From: Norana najaformis
Taxonomy: Eukaryota > Annelida > Clitellata > Crassiclitellata > Hormogastridae
Assembly: GCA_964023275.1 (NCBI GenBank)
Contig: OZ029927.1
Span: 6,433,715-6,497,714 of the forward strand
Direction: 5' to 3'
Length of the DNA stretch: 64,000 nt
The notes below the pieces were generated by a model that made no database searches, was not told the DNA's origin, and saw only the letters and a list, made by a program, of their open reading frames with translations. Shown here piece by piece: positions 12,682 through 25,900 of the stretch; within the stretch, counting starts at the first letter, position 1, and every line of letters begins with the position of its first letter. The position numbers and the translations under genes were made by a program.

Positions 12682-12747
12682 TCATGAAGTTTGCAGTTGT
12701 AGCACTTGTTCCCTCAGCTGCTCAATTTGAAGTCTGAGAGATTTTTC
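12682..12747 (-). CDS. Pseudokinase exon 10: leucine-heptad tail and stop
   Basis: The acceptor TTTGTTTAG|GAA opens in phase 0. It encodes EKSLRLQIEQLREQVLQLQT plus S and TGA, a short amphipathic helix with Leu/Ile at heptad spacing that could oligomerise. Confidence 0.6.
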   Translation of the reverse strand, partial: EKSLRLQIEQLREQVLQLQTS

Positions 12748-15700
12748 CTAAACAAAGGCAAAGTCTGATATAAGGATGGGCAAAATCTATACAATTGATT
12801 CATCGATTAACACAGATCATGCTTTAATCTCATTCATTTGAATGTCATTTTTGAACTAGATCCTACACTAAAATCCAAACACTTCCAACATACAATGCTG
12901 AATAAGTATTTTCAACCTTTCTTTATGTCACACCTTTTTCATCATCATCGTCAGTTCCAGGAACCACCGTTTGGCCAAATAAATTCACACGCACACAGAT
13001 ACCTTCATAAATATCTGAATATCATTGTACATACTATGAGGTTCCTGAAGGGCGCTATATAAGATACATACGCATTCTGCCATCATCATCAAAGTGATAT
13101 TTCTAAAAGCCTAGCAGAGATAAAATCTCATGTTAATTACTGCGTAACAAGAAACATTTCCACGGTTTTTTAAACAGCCACGAACCGAAAATTAATGGCA
13201 ACTGAGCTCAAAATAAGATACGGCTCACAACAAAGACTTGTTCAAGAATGTTGCGGACTGGAACATTCCGAAGAGAACGTAGCACAGACACCATTGGTAC
13301 CTGCTGCACCTGAAAGAAACATAGCAAAGAACTTAAACACGAACAAATCATTCTTATTAAGCCAAGAAAATAATTTTGTGTAAGGGTAAGGTGCTTTTTC
13401 ATACACTTCCACAATGCAACTCTGAGCCTTTTCAGTGGTTGGGCCATCTACCTGGATGTGCACATCTTCTGGCCTGGGATGCTACATGAATAAATCACCA
13501 ACATTTGAAAACTGTTCTCTTTTACTGGGGCTGGACTGGTCAGAAATGGTCGGAATGAATGAAGCTAAGGTAAAGTAATTCCTATTCATTATACACTGAT
13601 ATCAATAATAATTTAGAGCAACATGGTAGTGGGATCTTTAAGATCCTTCTGCTAAACCACAGCTTAAAGAATTTCCTCAGTGGTTACATGATCCGTCATC
13701 AAAATTCACAAATGTACGAGATCCACAAAAGATTCAAGCTCTGAATGCAGAATGACAGCCCAACGCAACAACAATCATCGACCAGGTCACCAAGGACATA
13801 AAGTACTGACTCACAATGACACTGCAGCTAAGAGAGATAACTGTTAGCATATTTACAGTGCTCTTGGCAAGAATGAGTTAAGCCTGGATAATATCTTAAA
13901 CTGACTTGGGTTCGTATGTGATCTGGGTCGCTGTGACGAAGATCATGATGAATTGTGGAGCCGTGTGCCAGACGAAACATCAGGCAACCAATTCCCCAGA
14001 CTTCAGAATGCCTTCCAATGTCATTATGAAACATCTTAAAAAATCACTTTATTGAATAATAATAAATTCAAATAAATTAAATGCAGTGACATTATTATTA
14101 TGTCAGTAAAATGGCCACGTTTCAGCACCTTTTTAAGGCTTTAGGTTAACATTATATATCCTAAGCAAATTTACAAGCATAACATAATTCATGTAGAGTA
14201 ACAAGACGTTATTCTCAAGTGATAACAAAAACAGCGAAACACCTCACGAAGAGACAAACAAATCATCCACCAACAGACGATGGAAAATGGCTCACAAAAG
14301 CCAAAACAGCCCTGAAAAACCAAACAAGTCATCCGTGCAATGAGATTAAACACGACTCCATATGCTAATACTAATACTAGAGCAACACTCCTCTGTGTCT
14401 TTGTTTCACTAGCAGATATCCAGATTTCTAGCCAACATTACTTTCGGGATACTTTCAAGAGACTGGCAATGAAAATGGTCACACAGGACCAACAACCAAA
14501 CTCCAGTCTGAGCAAAGCTAAACAAAATGCCTTCATATACGGTCGGCTTTCCCGCCAAAATGTACAGAAAGCATACAACATAAAACAACTTAACACAACT
14601 GGTCCTATCTTATGCATCACATGTAAGAGTCAAAGTGTCAAAGGAAAGCTGCAAAGGGACCACAGCCTTGTATCTGCTGCAGTGATTCAGTGGTAAAGAG
14701 TTAATTCCAGTGTGTTATGGTTCACCGGTTGAATCAGTCAAGGAAGTTACAAGCTTGACCATGTCTTGCATTATATGTGTGATGTTTATCATTGGCTGCC
14801 TGTTCCACAGTGACTAAGGTTTTGATAAAGGTCAGAATGAATGCCAGTTGGAGGAGACTGTGTCTGCCTAAGTGTGGGGGGAGCTGTGCTGCCCTGTTTC
14901 AGATTGGGCTGGCTGCAGAAATCTTAGTTCCACAGTCAAAGGTTAGTTAACCTGTTTTTCCCTTTGTACACACTTGGGCAATGCAGCATTGTCCCTTTTC
15001 AGCAGTTGGGCCAACTCCTAGAATAGCCTCCCTCCTGATCAGCATGCCTTTAAGCCAGGATATAAGTTTTCATGTGTTGGTGAAAGGTGCCACAAAGCTA
15101 TGCACAAAAGAAAAGAATTAAACGGTCACCTATCGTCTGCAAATTCCCAGAAGTAACAACAGCAGTTGACAGTCAATGCTTCATTCCATGAAGAAATGTT
15201 AATCTTGCAGCAATTCTACAGTTGATGCATTACTCTACACCACAGCGTCAAGCACAAACTGCAACTGCCAATGTTCCTCATTTCAAGGTTCAATTCCTGG
15301 TTCATCACATCAGAAAGCTAAGTACATGTATAGTTTGCTTGATCCAGAGTGGAATGCATGTTTCCTTCTCCTCTTCAGCCCTTCAGCTGGCAATGGATGA
15401 ATCCCAAGTTCCTGGACGTGGGGCCAGTTATGCCTCTATAAAAGTTATACTTCTTGGTGACATAAGCAAGTGCACATGAACAACTTGCCCGGGGTCATTA
15501 CATGGAGTCCACTCAGCAGGTCTGAGCCTGCAATCATTCGACTACAGACCATGCACGGTACCACACAGACCACCGTGTCGTTAAGCAAGGAAATTGTTTA
15601 CTTGGTCAGTGTGGGGAGCAGAGTATTCCTCGTGGGGTAAGTAGTGAGACAGGTGAAAAGAAAAGGAAAAGTGACAGGTCAAAGAAAGTGAAATACCTCG

Positions 15701-18700
15701 GGAGACATGATGATTGGAGGCAAAGCAGAACAAAGAATATCAACTAGCTCCCCATCATCAGAAGTGACTTGATTCTCATCCACAGAACAAGAAAAATCTC
15801 TCAGTCTAACTGTTTGCCCATCTGCCATAAGTCCAACACTGTCAGCTGAAAACAACACCTGATATGTAAATTTTTTACATGTAATGTAATTGAAGATTTA
15901 TATACAGCATTTACACATCTCAAAATGCTAATACTACGCTAATAGTATACTACATTCCTCAAACTGCCTTGGTTTCACTTGGGCAACTGCCCAGGTTTCT
16001 GCTTGGCATGACTAATGGAGTGCTGCAATTCACTTCTTAGTGGTATCACTTAGAGATTTTTAGAAGCTACAAATGGTTCAGAATTTGCAGGACAGAGCAG
16101 TAACAATTACCCCCTAAATATCAGCATATTACAGACCTACTGCATTCACTACACTAGCCCCCACTGAGTAAAGAATCCAATTTAAAATTTAGTTCATATG
16201 GTTTTATCTTTAAATAAGTTAGCCAACCTACCTCTGCTCTCTGCTCACATCTGCTCGCCTACGAATCCTCGCTCAGCCGATGGACACGTGGCGTGTCAAC
16301 AAATGTCTTACTTACTTACTTATCTCTTACCAAGAAATATTGCACTTGATCAGCGGACATTTTGGCTCTTGCAGTGCCTTGCACCAGGACAGTGCCGGGT
16401 TCTTGAGTGTTCTTGGTGGCTGGTTCAAAGCCTTGGAATTCACTGCCCACTTTTGTGCATTTAGTCAGTTCTTTAATACCAATCAGGTCTAAACTTAAGA
16501 CTCACCTGTTTCATCCACTCTAGTCGAACTTCTAGTTTCCCTCATCTATTTTAAGAATTAGTCTAACTTCTAGTTTCCTGACTTATCGAATTCTGACCGG
16601 GCTTCTCCAATGTATTATAATTTTCTACTACAGTTTCCCTTCATGCAACCATGGATTGATGCCTAGTGCTTTATGATAACAGCATCATTAGATTAGACAA
16701 ATTTTAAAAAATTATTTTCTGACATGCTTTAAGTCAAAATATTAATCAGGAAGCACAAGAGCCGTGAAGTTTAGAAAAACCAACCTGTCCAGAGCAAATA
16801 GAAAACCTGATTTCTGTTCAAATATTCAGCTGCTGATAATATATCTGCAGAAAATCGGACAAATTCTGCCATTGGTAAACCAGTCTTTTTCTCTTTCATC
16901 ACATCCTCAAGAGATTTATCTGAAAACCCAAATACCGTATATAAAGTTGAATTTAAAAATTACACAAAAAACAGTAAAAGTCAGAAATAAATCCAAAAAG
17001 CAAAGCCAACATTTGTGCCTGACTCTCATTTTAAGTTTTTAAGACAGAGAAATTAAGCTGCCTCTAGTTAAGAAGAAGAACAGTCCCTTGAGCTAACTCC
17101 AAGAGGCACTTATGGGAATAAGGTGTGGTAACTTTATTTTCTCAGCCGATGTACGTGATGGCGAATGGCCCGTATTCTATCCTGCCAATCTTCCCTGTGA
17201 CAGCGCTAGATCAGGGTACTTATGTTACGGCCGACTTTGCTCAGGGGTCCAAGTGGAGCAGAAATTTTGAAACATCGTTCTTCTCTGGGACAGATTTGCA
17301 TCCCCAACCTCTGGGTTGACAGTCCATCATGTAACCATTCAAGAGATTATCATCCATTCTAGTCAAGCCATACAAAAAGGTGCAAAAATGGATGAACAAA
17401 TACGGATGTTACTATGGCATTCAAAGGGTTTGAAACTCAACTGAGCCTCTTAAAAATGTGACATTATGCTGTACTAGCAAATACTGTCTGCAAAGCATTC
17501 ACTCTTAGAGTGACCATTACCAATCTTCTGGAACACACTTGACCACAGGCGTACTGGACACATTCCAATGCGAAACTAACATGAGCGCATTGTATGCGGA
17601 GGTTCTCTTATAGCAAGCATTTTGCACAGAGGTGCTTTTAAAGCAATGATACATAAACAAAGAAGAGTTGATTTGAAATGATTCAGCCAAATTGCAGACC
17701 TCCATAGGTTAAAGCATCAGAGCAGACGACAGCCTGAGAACAAGTGACGTAAACCCACAAATGAAACACGATGTTCGGATGTTGTAGGCCTCTCAAACGA
17801 TCCCATACATGCGTCCCATCAATTGCCGATTGCTCAAAAAACAAATCAAAACGACCTTGTAATTAGAAAGAACATATCTGCTATGTTTCATGGTAAGTAA
17901 CTATTATCCTTAAATTGTGTTACATTAGGAGCCACAAAATGCCAATGCCTCTGCCTTAATGTTTCCTCTTTCCCAGTTTCAATGTGCACTTCAGAACTTT
18001 GTAGGGAGGGCATTATAAAATTACACTTGAATTTTATTGTACTGTATAAACCTCTTTCCAGGGCTTGAATTCCAGTTCATCACTTGAAATTAACTGTTCA
18101 CAGCCAAGTCATATAAACCTGAAGCTCTGCTAAAGGGCAATCCTCTTTTTGATCAGCATCTTTTGGAAGGTAAAGTTGTTCCTGGTAAACAACTTTTCTT
18201 TGGCTGGCACTCATTCACAGTTACTGGATTACTGCTGTCCTGTTCGTACTTCAGCCAAAAGACCTTTAATCTAAGCAGACTGTAGCTCTGTCCAAATATA
18301 ATAAGAGTGAAGCTGAATGGAGATAAACTTGCTGATTAGTCCTGGTGCTACCACACCTGCTTTGAGACAATCACTGTTTGGAACCTTGAGTGAAGCCTAA
18401 CCCATAATATAATAAAATACTTTCCAGACTAATTAATAATAATAATTACTTATATATATAATGTTTATATATATATATATAAGGTGACCCGACAAAAGCG
18501 CGCAGGACAAATGCGCGCCGACCAAAGCGCGCCGACAAAAGCGCGTGCCGTCACTTTCGCGCAAGACAAATGCGCGCCGACATAAGCGCGCATACAAGAA
18601 GACATAGAGTCACAAGAAAAAAATGACTATTTAATTTAGAAGACATACAAACGCAAAATCGAAAATTTGATGTCATATACTGTGCTCTTTAACCTTCTGC

Positions 18701-21700
18701 GACTCAGTCTTCTCCATGGTTAAACAAGATTATTCCACTTTTTGAAGATTTTACATCGTGTATTTGGTATTTATAGTTTTCTTTGTTTATTCTGCCAAAA
18801 ACGAGCTTTGAAGTCTCCTCACATGAAGCAGTAATTTAAACTACAAGTTTCTTTCTATTATTATTTTTACAGAAAAGTGGCGGCAACTATTATGTTCACA
18901 TCATATTATTGTGTATTATTCATTGCCATACAGTATGTAAAGTTGTCGTCTTTATTCTAATCAATCGAAGTGTTAAAGCGTTTGACCTTTGTAGTTAGTC
19001 AATCAAAAAGTTAATAATAGCCTATGCTGCACACTTTCGACGGAGCTCATTTGATGGGGATTATTCTACAGCGCTCAGCTGATGGTGCGCATTTGTTTGT
19101 GCTCATCTGTCGTGCGCGCTAAGATCGGGGTGCCTATATGTAATGTTTGGCCAATGCATTCATCCATCAACCTAGCTCTTGGATCCTTGATTTGATATAG
19201 TGCTGGTAAATAAGCCGTTTTCCCTATCACGACTTTTGTCTGCACAAAGCACAAAGCATCAGTCATACTAATATGGAATGATAAAAGATCTTTTACTCCC
19301 AGAAGACTGAAAGTTTCCTCTCTTTAAAATAATACCAAATTGTTGTAAATAGCTGACAAAGAGTAAATAACAAGTTCATTTTTCTCACCATTTCAATGTA
19401 GAGGAACTTTGGCACAATGCCAAGAGACAAGGCATAGAAGGAAATTCGGCCAAAATGGGTCGATGGAGCCAAAAACTCAAAATCAGAATCATTCTCAGGC
19501 ACCAAATTAGATTCTGACTGAATCGATGGCCAGTTGGTTGTCTCATCCAGCTAAACAAAAACTTCCAAGATTAAAACAACCCAGAGAATTACAAGTGAAA
19601 AGCTAGAAAGTAAGTAACATGCTCGTAACATGCATTTCTAGAAACTTCTAAGAAACATGGCCTCAAGGTTTGAAGGATCGATCAGCAGAAGCGCATACAT
19701 GACTACAAGTGCAATCATAAGACGTTGTTAAACACTGGCTACAATTACAACATAGCCACAGCAAATATCCATCTACAGGGCACCTCTTAACCCTCCCTGA
19801 GTTGATAGTCACATAACAAAGTGTGAAGTGCTGAGTTGGCCGAGAATTTCATGGAATATCAGTTCGTCAACCAACCGAGTTCACACACTCATTATTGCTT
19901 ATCTCCGCTGTGCTTGGTACTGTCATATCTGCACTACATGGAGTCCGCTAAGCAGGCTCAAATCTGCAATCATAGGATTACAAGTCCAGTACGCTATCAA
20001 ACTTCACTATGTCACCCACACACTATGTTCATCTGTACATAAGTAGGCATATACGTAACTGAAGCAACAACAGATACAACATAAGGGGTTGGCACCCCAC
20101 ATCAAATGTCAACTGAATGACCCTGGATTGTCCAAGCCATCTGCGGCACAGAAGACCTTGGCATCTGCTCTGTTCTGCACTCTGTCTGCGTGAAAGGTTA
20201 CTTCACTGTAGGCAGTAAAGTTGGTTGCTTGTGACACAGTGGCTTTTAAGAACTTCTAAGAACCTTTCAAGGTGCTAAGACATAACTATCTGGAGGTGTG
20301 ACAAGCCAAAAACTTGAACCTGAATGAATTCAACAGCATCCGTTGGTGCAACCTTGATCTCTCTGGCAACACCAAAGTCAAAAGCTCTGTATAGAGACAA
20401 CAACCGAGATATTTGTTCTTCAGGCTGATCACAGTCACTACAACAATTAGAACAAAGTGTTAAAAAATTTGCCATTTTCTTTATCAACAATTGACATGGG
20501 TCACTCAGTGGGTCAAACAATAATGAATCTCTTGCTGTTCAAAAGACTTCATAGAACTGCCTCCAAGATAAAGGATGTTACCACTCACAATCTGTTGGCC
20601 AGCCATGACACTTCTAAGTCTGGTGTTCTTTCTGCTGCTGTCACGCATGCAATTCAATCAAAAAATTCCTATAAACCGATGACTACACATTCACTTGACA
20701 CATCTGACCTCAACTGTACCTGCAATATTTGCATCACTGTGGTCGGGTTACAGGTTGCTCATAAGCTACCAAGCTCATAAGTTGTCTTTTATAACTAGTT
20801 TTATTTTAAAACATACCCAATATTTTAGTAACTTACAGTTAACAATTTGTCTAATATTCTGTATAAGTAATAAGTTATAGTTAAAAATGTTGCTTAATAT
20901 ATTCCAGTTTCATTTAGCAACTTGTATAATTTTCAGTCCTGTTGAACAATTCTTAAGACCAGAAAAGGTACAGGTAACACTCTTGTTCCAACAAAAACTA
21001 CTCATTCCCAGAATTTGAAAGATTTTTGGCTCAAGCACAACCACAACTGCAGTGATCCAACAGCAGGAAACCATGTTAACCTTTCCAACTTCCATTAGTA
21101 GCCTACTCATATGCAGACCCAAAAAGAATGTATGGTCGAGCTGACTAACCATGTTCAGCATAGCTTAACCTCACCAGCATAACATCTACAACATCAAGCT
21201 ACCACTTATTTGTCCAAAATACCACTTTTGCGACAAAATTTACCATACTTAACAAGTTTTATTTAAAAGTTTCTCATATATAACCAGTTTTATTAACAAC
21301 AATTTGTATAATATAACCAGTTTTATTAACGACAATTTGTCTCATATAACCATTTTCATGGTAAAACTTACCCAATATAACGAGCTTTATTTAAATATTG
21401 TATCGTATTTGAAAACTTGTACAGCACTTCTTACAGAACAAACTACTCAGAGGCGCTTCCAGCATGAGAACCCAGGGGAAATAAGAACGTCTTCAAACAA
21501 CGAGCTGACTCAGCTCTGTTTCCAGCACAGACCCTTGTATGAATCGAAGGCGGAAGTCCATTCCATAGAGATGGGCCAACAACAGCAAAAGCCCTTTCCA
21601 ATATAACAACTTCTATTAACACTTTGTATAATATACATGTACCTAGTAACATATGTTGCCAATATTACATGATACAGCTACTTTTACCCAGGCAACTTTT

Positions 21701-22937
21701 ACCTATCTGTCAGTATCTCATGCATGATGCTGCAGATGCTGTTGTCCCTTCACTCCTCATCTTCTCACGCTTATATTAATGCAATTCAGTACTATGTTCT
21801 CGTGCTCATCACTTATGATCAGTGATGCCTGCAGCCGCAAGACTTGTTCTTTAGCCACTTCCTCCCACCTCCCACTCACAGACTTACTGTATTCAGACTT
21901 ATGCTGGTTGCCTAAGGACTGAGGACAAACTTAAGATCAACTTCCTCTGTCAAGTGTTTGTCCCAAATTACCAAAGAAGACTTGTGGCTTCCATGCCTCT
22001 TCTGCACATTGGTCCTCATAAATACAGTAGAATTCACTACCACCAGCTAGCTCTCCTGTCTTCTCTATCACTTCTCTCATTTTGCAAACAATTCAAGACA
22101 TCTTTTTCACCTACCTGCGCTTTTTAAATAAACATGTAAATTTAGTGCAATATAAATATCTGAATAATAATAATAATAATAATATGTCCATATATTTAAA
22201 CTATTCAGTTTCTACTTAAACTCGCCTAATATAACAAGTTCCATAAATTTTCTTTCCTGCCTGTCTTGGAGAAAATACAACCCTGTAAATAACAGAAGAA
22301 ATAGAAGTGAGAGAAAGCTTTGGAGGAGGAAGTTCAAACTTTAAAGAGGCTTACCCGTGATGGAAGAACAAACACCAGGGCACGGTGCAACGAATTTCCG
22401 AGCAAACGGCAGAATGGTCAATGATGCTTTCAAGAAGCTGACAATGGAGACGAGAATACAGTAGAGTATGATTTCTCAGATGATCCTCCATGTCACTGAG
22501 CAACTCCTGGAACTAAAAAAATGATTAAACTCATATTGCACAATTATAACCAAATCATGTTAATAACTCACTACATATAACTCATTCTGTTTCAAAACGC
22601 ATAACCAGTTCTGTTTCAAGACTCATCTCATATAACTCGTTTATTTAAAAACTCATCTCACATAATGGGTCCTAATTCAAAACCATCTTATATAATCAGT
22701 TCTATTTAAAAACTCATCTCATATAACCAGTTCTATTTCAAAACACATCTCATATAACTGGTTCTACTTCAAAACACATCTCATATAACTGGTTCTACTT
22801 CAAAACTCATCTCATATAACTCGTTTATTTCAAAACTCATCTCACATAATGGGTCCTATTTCAAAACCATCTTATATAATCAGTTCTATTTAAAAACTCA
22901 TCTCATATAACCAGTTCTTTTAAGAAACTAATCTCAT

Positions 22938-22995
<58 letters not shown>

Positions 22996-25900
22996 GCTGG
23001 ATGCCCGTCTCTGAAGTGTTGCTGTTTCCACGACTCTGTGCCAAACGTCCTGGGCTCATCACCAGGTTTAGTTTAGCCCAAAGTTCAGTGGGTGAAGAAC
23101 CACCTCAATCTGCCAGTCCAAGTGCGCACTGGTCATTCAAATGGTCTCTTCCAGCTCCTTAAGGAGCCAGAAATCAAGGTTCAGAGCACCTTAGCATGGT
23201 TCTGCCGGCCATCACACCATGCAAAGTGTTCAAACATCCAGTCTTAACTGGTTTAATCATCCCAGAGACTGGGGTCTGTCTCATGTGTGCCTGTATATTT
23301 CTGCATTCAGGGCGTGCATACAATATGAATTTACATGATTCTCCTCAGGCATCCATGCCGGAAGGCATCCAGCTTCTTCTCTAGAGCCACTGAGTGTCCA
23401 AGTCTCAGTCCATAAGGAGCACAGGTATTAAGTAAACTGAATAAAGGTGGACTTTCGTCTCCAGCCAAATGTTTCTGCTCCTGGTTCACTAATTAAGGCT
23501 GTTCATACAGTCACAGGCAATTACTAATTGCTGTCGGACCTCAGGCTCGTTGCTGAGCCTCGACGCTAGACCTCAGGTAGGTGAACACTCGTACCAGTTC
23601 CACCTTGTTTTCTTCAACCTGTTTGTGATCTAACATGATCACAATCAGGTTGTGGTTCCATCACTGCTGAATCTTGGTTTTAGCCCAGTTATTTCCATTC
23701 CAAAACATTTTGCTTCCTGGTCCAATATTTCCAGTGTGGGGACCAGGATCTCCAGAATTTTGGCAAGAGGGCCAAATTGTTGAGAACATCTCCAATCTAA
23801 TGTGTGTACCTAAGTGACATTCTGCAAAAGTCTGATCCGTGGTTTGATTCATCGGTGGCAAGAAAAGGTTGGAGTAAAGTCTGCAGCCCTGTCATACCAC
23901 CAATATGTAATGCACTCTGTGTTGGTGTAGACCTCTCTGATAAAGTCCACACTCTTCTCCGGAGTTCCAAGACAGATGAGCAATTTCGAGAGAGTTGTGC
24001 GGTCTACAGAATCAAAGCTGCCTTCAAATCAACATATGCAATCCACACAATGGCTGCCAGTACTCCCTTTCTTGATTGAATCAGACTATTCAGCATGATG
24101 ATATAATCCATGGTGGATTTTCCACGAACGAAGCTGATCCGTTGTGTGCACCTGAGTTGTAACAGGCACTCCTTGATCTCGACTATGGACACCAGCAAAA
24201 AGTCCTTTCTAGGCTTTCAAGCGGGTAATGCCACAGTAGTTTTACAATCCAAGTGACTCCTCTTAACCTTGCAGAAAAGAAGTATGATGCCTCTGGTCCA
24301 GTCAGCTGGCGCAGAATGGTATTCCAGATGCACCTGAACGTGCAAGTGAGCCAAGCAATGTCTGCCTATCCTCCAGCTTTCAGCAGGTCAGCTGAAATGC
24401 TGTTATATTTTAAAAATCTTCTCATATAACTAGTTCTGTTTGACAATTCATGTCATATAAAAAGATCCATTTCACAACTTGTGCAGTAAATTAAATTAAC
24501 AGTTCATCTATTCAATCGTCTAACCAGTTTCATTTTCAATGAAGTGACTAGCTCAAGTCTTTCTGACAGCCATGTAAATAGTACTTGGAGAAAACTGTTC
24601 AATGTAGCTGACCAATTATACTTATTCACAACAAACAACTGAATCATTATGATCATCATTAAATAGCTAAATAAAGACTGAATGAGCTTTGAAATATGTG
24701 TAGTTTGAGAAATTACTTTGAAGTAAATTTGACATATTTGTGTTCATCTGATGACTATGTCATGGGAACCAGCTTATTCACAGGCACACAGTCAAAAACA
24801 AATTCAATAAGGCAGGTATGATCAGGTCTGGTTCAAAGTTCAGAATCCAAAGGTCAGGCAGGAAGACAGACTGTAGTGGATGGTGTTCATAACTGGAGAT
24901 GCAATTAAGATACGAAAAGAAGAGGAATCAGCAGCTTACGAACGCAGAAGAGGTTTTGCAAAATACAGTCAAAAGAGTTTAAGCAGAATTCTAAATACAA
25001 CAAACTGACTCAAACAAACACAAGTCAAATCAAAATCCCCCAACAGTCAGATGAGCTCCAAAGTTGCATGATCCGAAAGCGCAGTTTGTGTCTGCTTACA
25101 AATACGCAGCAGTCACTGCCACAGGTTTTGTCTCCACATGCAGCTGCAATCTGCAGACGCCCAACGCAATTCTGTCTTGTTTCCTCCGACCATGGCCCCT
25201 AAAATTTCAATAATTTATGTGTGGGAACAGACAAATAATAAAATGTATGTATCTGAACACTTAATATACAGGTATGATGCAGTGAAAAAATTATATTAAC
25301 CAGAAACCTAGTCAGAGACTCAGCAAGACATTTTCAATAAGCATATAAGAAACGAGCTGATATGCTCCACATAACAGACAATTAACAAATTTTAATTTTA
25401 TTTTTAACCAAAATATTGCTATACTGTCATGATTACTGCTGATGAGCTTCTCATAATAATTAACAACTTATTAGTTTCTTATTAACCAAACTGTTGTCAA
25501 ATACGACCAACCATGAACCCTTTCAGGTGTTCCTTTGACAATCAGTCCACATTTTGGTTGATTTTAAAAACTGCCTTCAATCGAAGAAGAATGACGCGTT
25601 TTTTACTGAATTTGACATTTACATGTTTCATCGTTGCTATTAATGAAATATTCCAAAATAAACTGCCAAAATCACTGAGTGAGATAAGGTACAGTGTGAG
25701 AAAGCAGAAACATTGTCTCACAATTTCCATTGCAGCATCTTCTTCTTCATTTAGATTTCCTTAAACAAAAATGAAAAGTCTAACTTACAGCAACACAACC
25801 AGACAATCCTGAAATAAGCACACTGAACACCCTTAACTTGAACTTACAACAGAACAGAATGCAGATTGTAACATTGTTTTATTGTTTGTTCCTTGGATTC

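Larger units (their letters stand above)
20770..22935. repeat. About 31-bp ATAACCAGTT minisatellite, diverged to dense
   Basis: Units of the type TCTCATATAACCAGTTCTAT plus TTCAAAAC recur. They are dense at 22560-22935, where a block of several units is itself duplicated, and diverged at about 20770-20920 and 21230-21400. Pseudokinase exon 3 lies between parts of the array. Confidence 0.7.

Noticed and set aside
17500..17710. Possible small exon ending at GATTG|GTAATG (minus strand) in the pseudokinase intron
   Set aside because: The encoded HWNVSSTPVVKCVPEDW does not fit the kinase hinge, and the acceptor is weak.
19135..19266. Frame TKVVIGKTAYLPALYQIKDP as the missing pseudokinase exon or a MULE transposase piece
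   Set aside because: It has an acceptor-like start but no kinase features, no donor in the needed phase, and runs into the MITE. It is too short to call a transposase.
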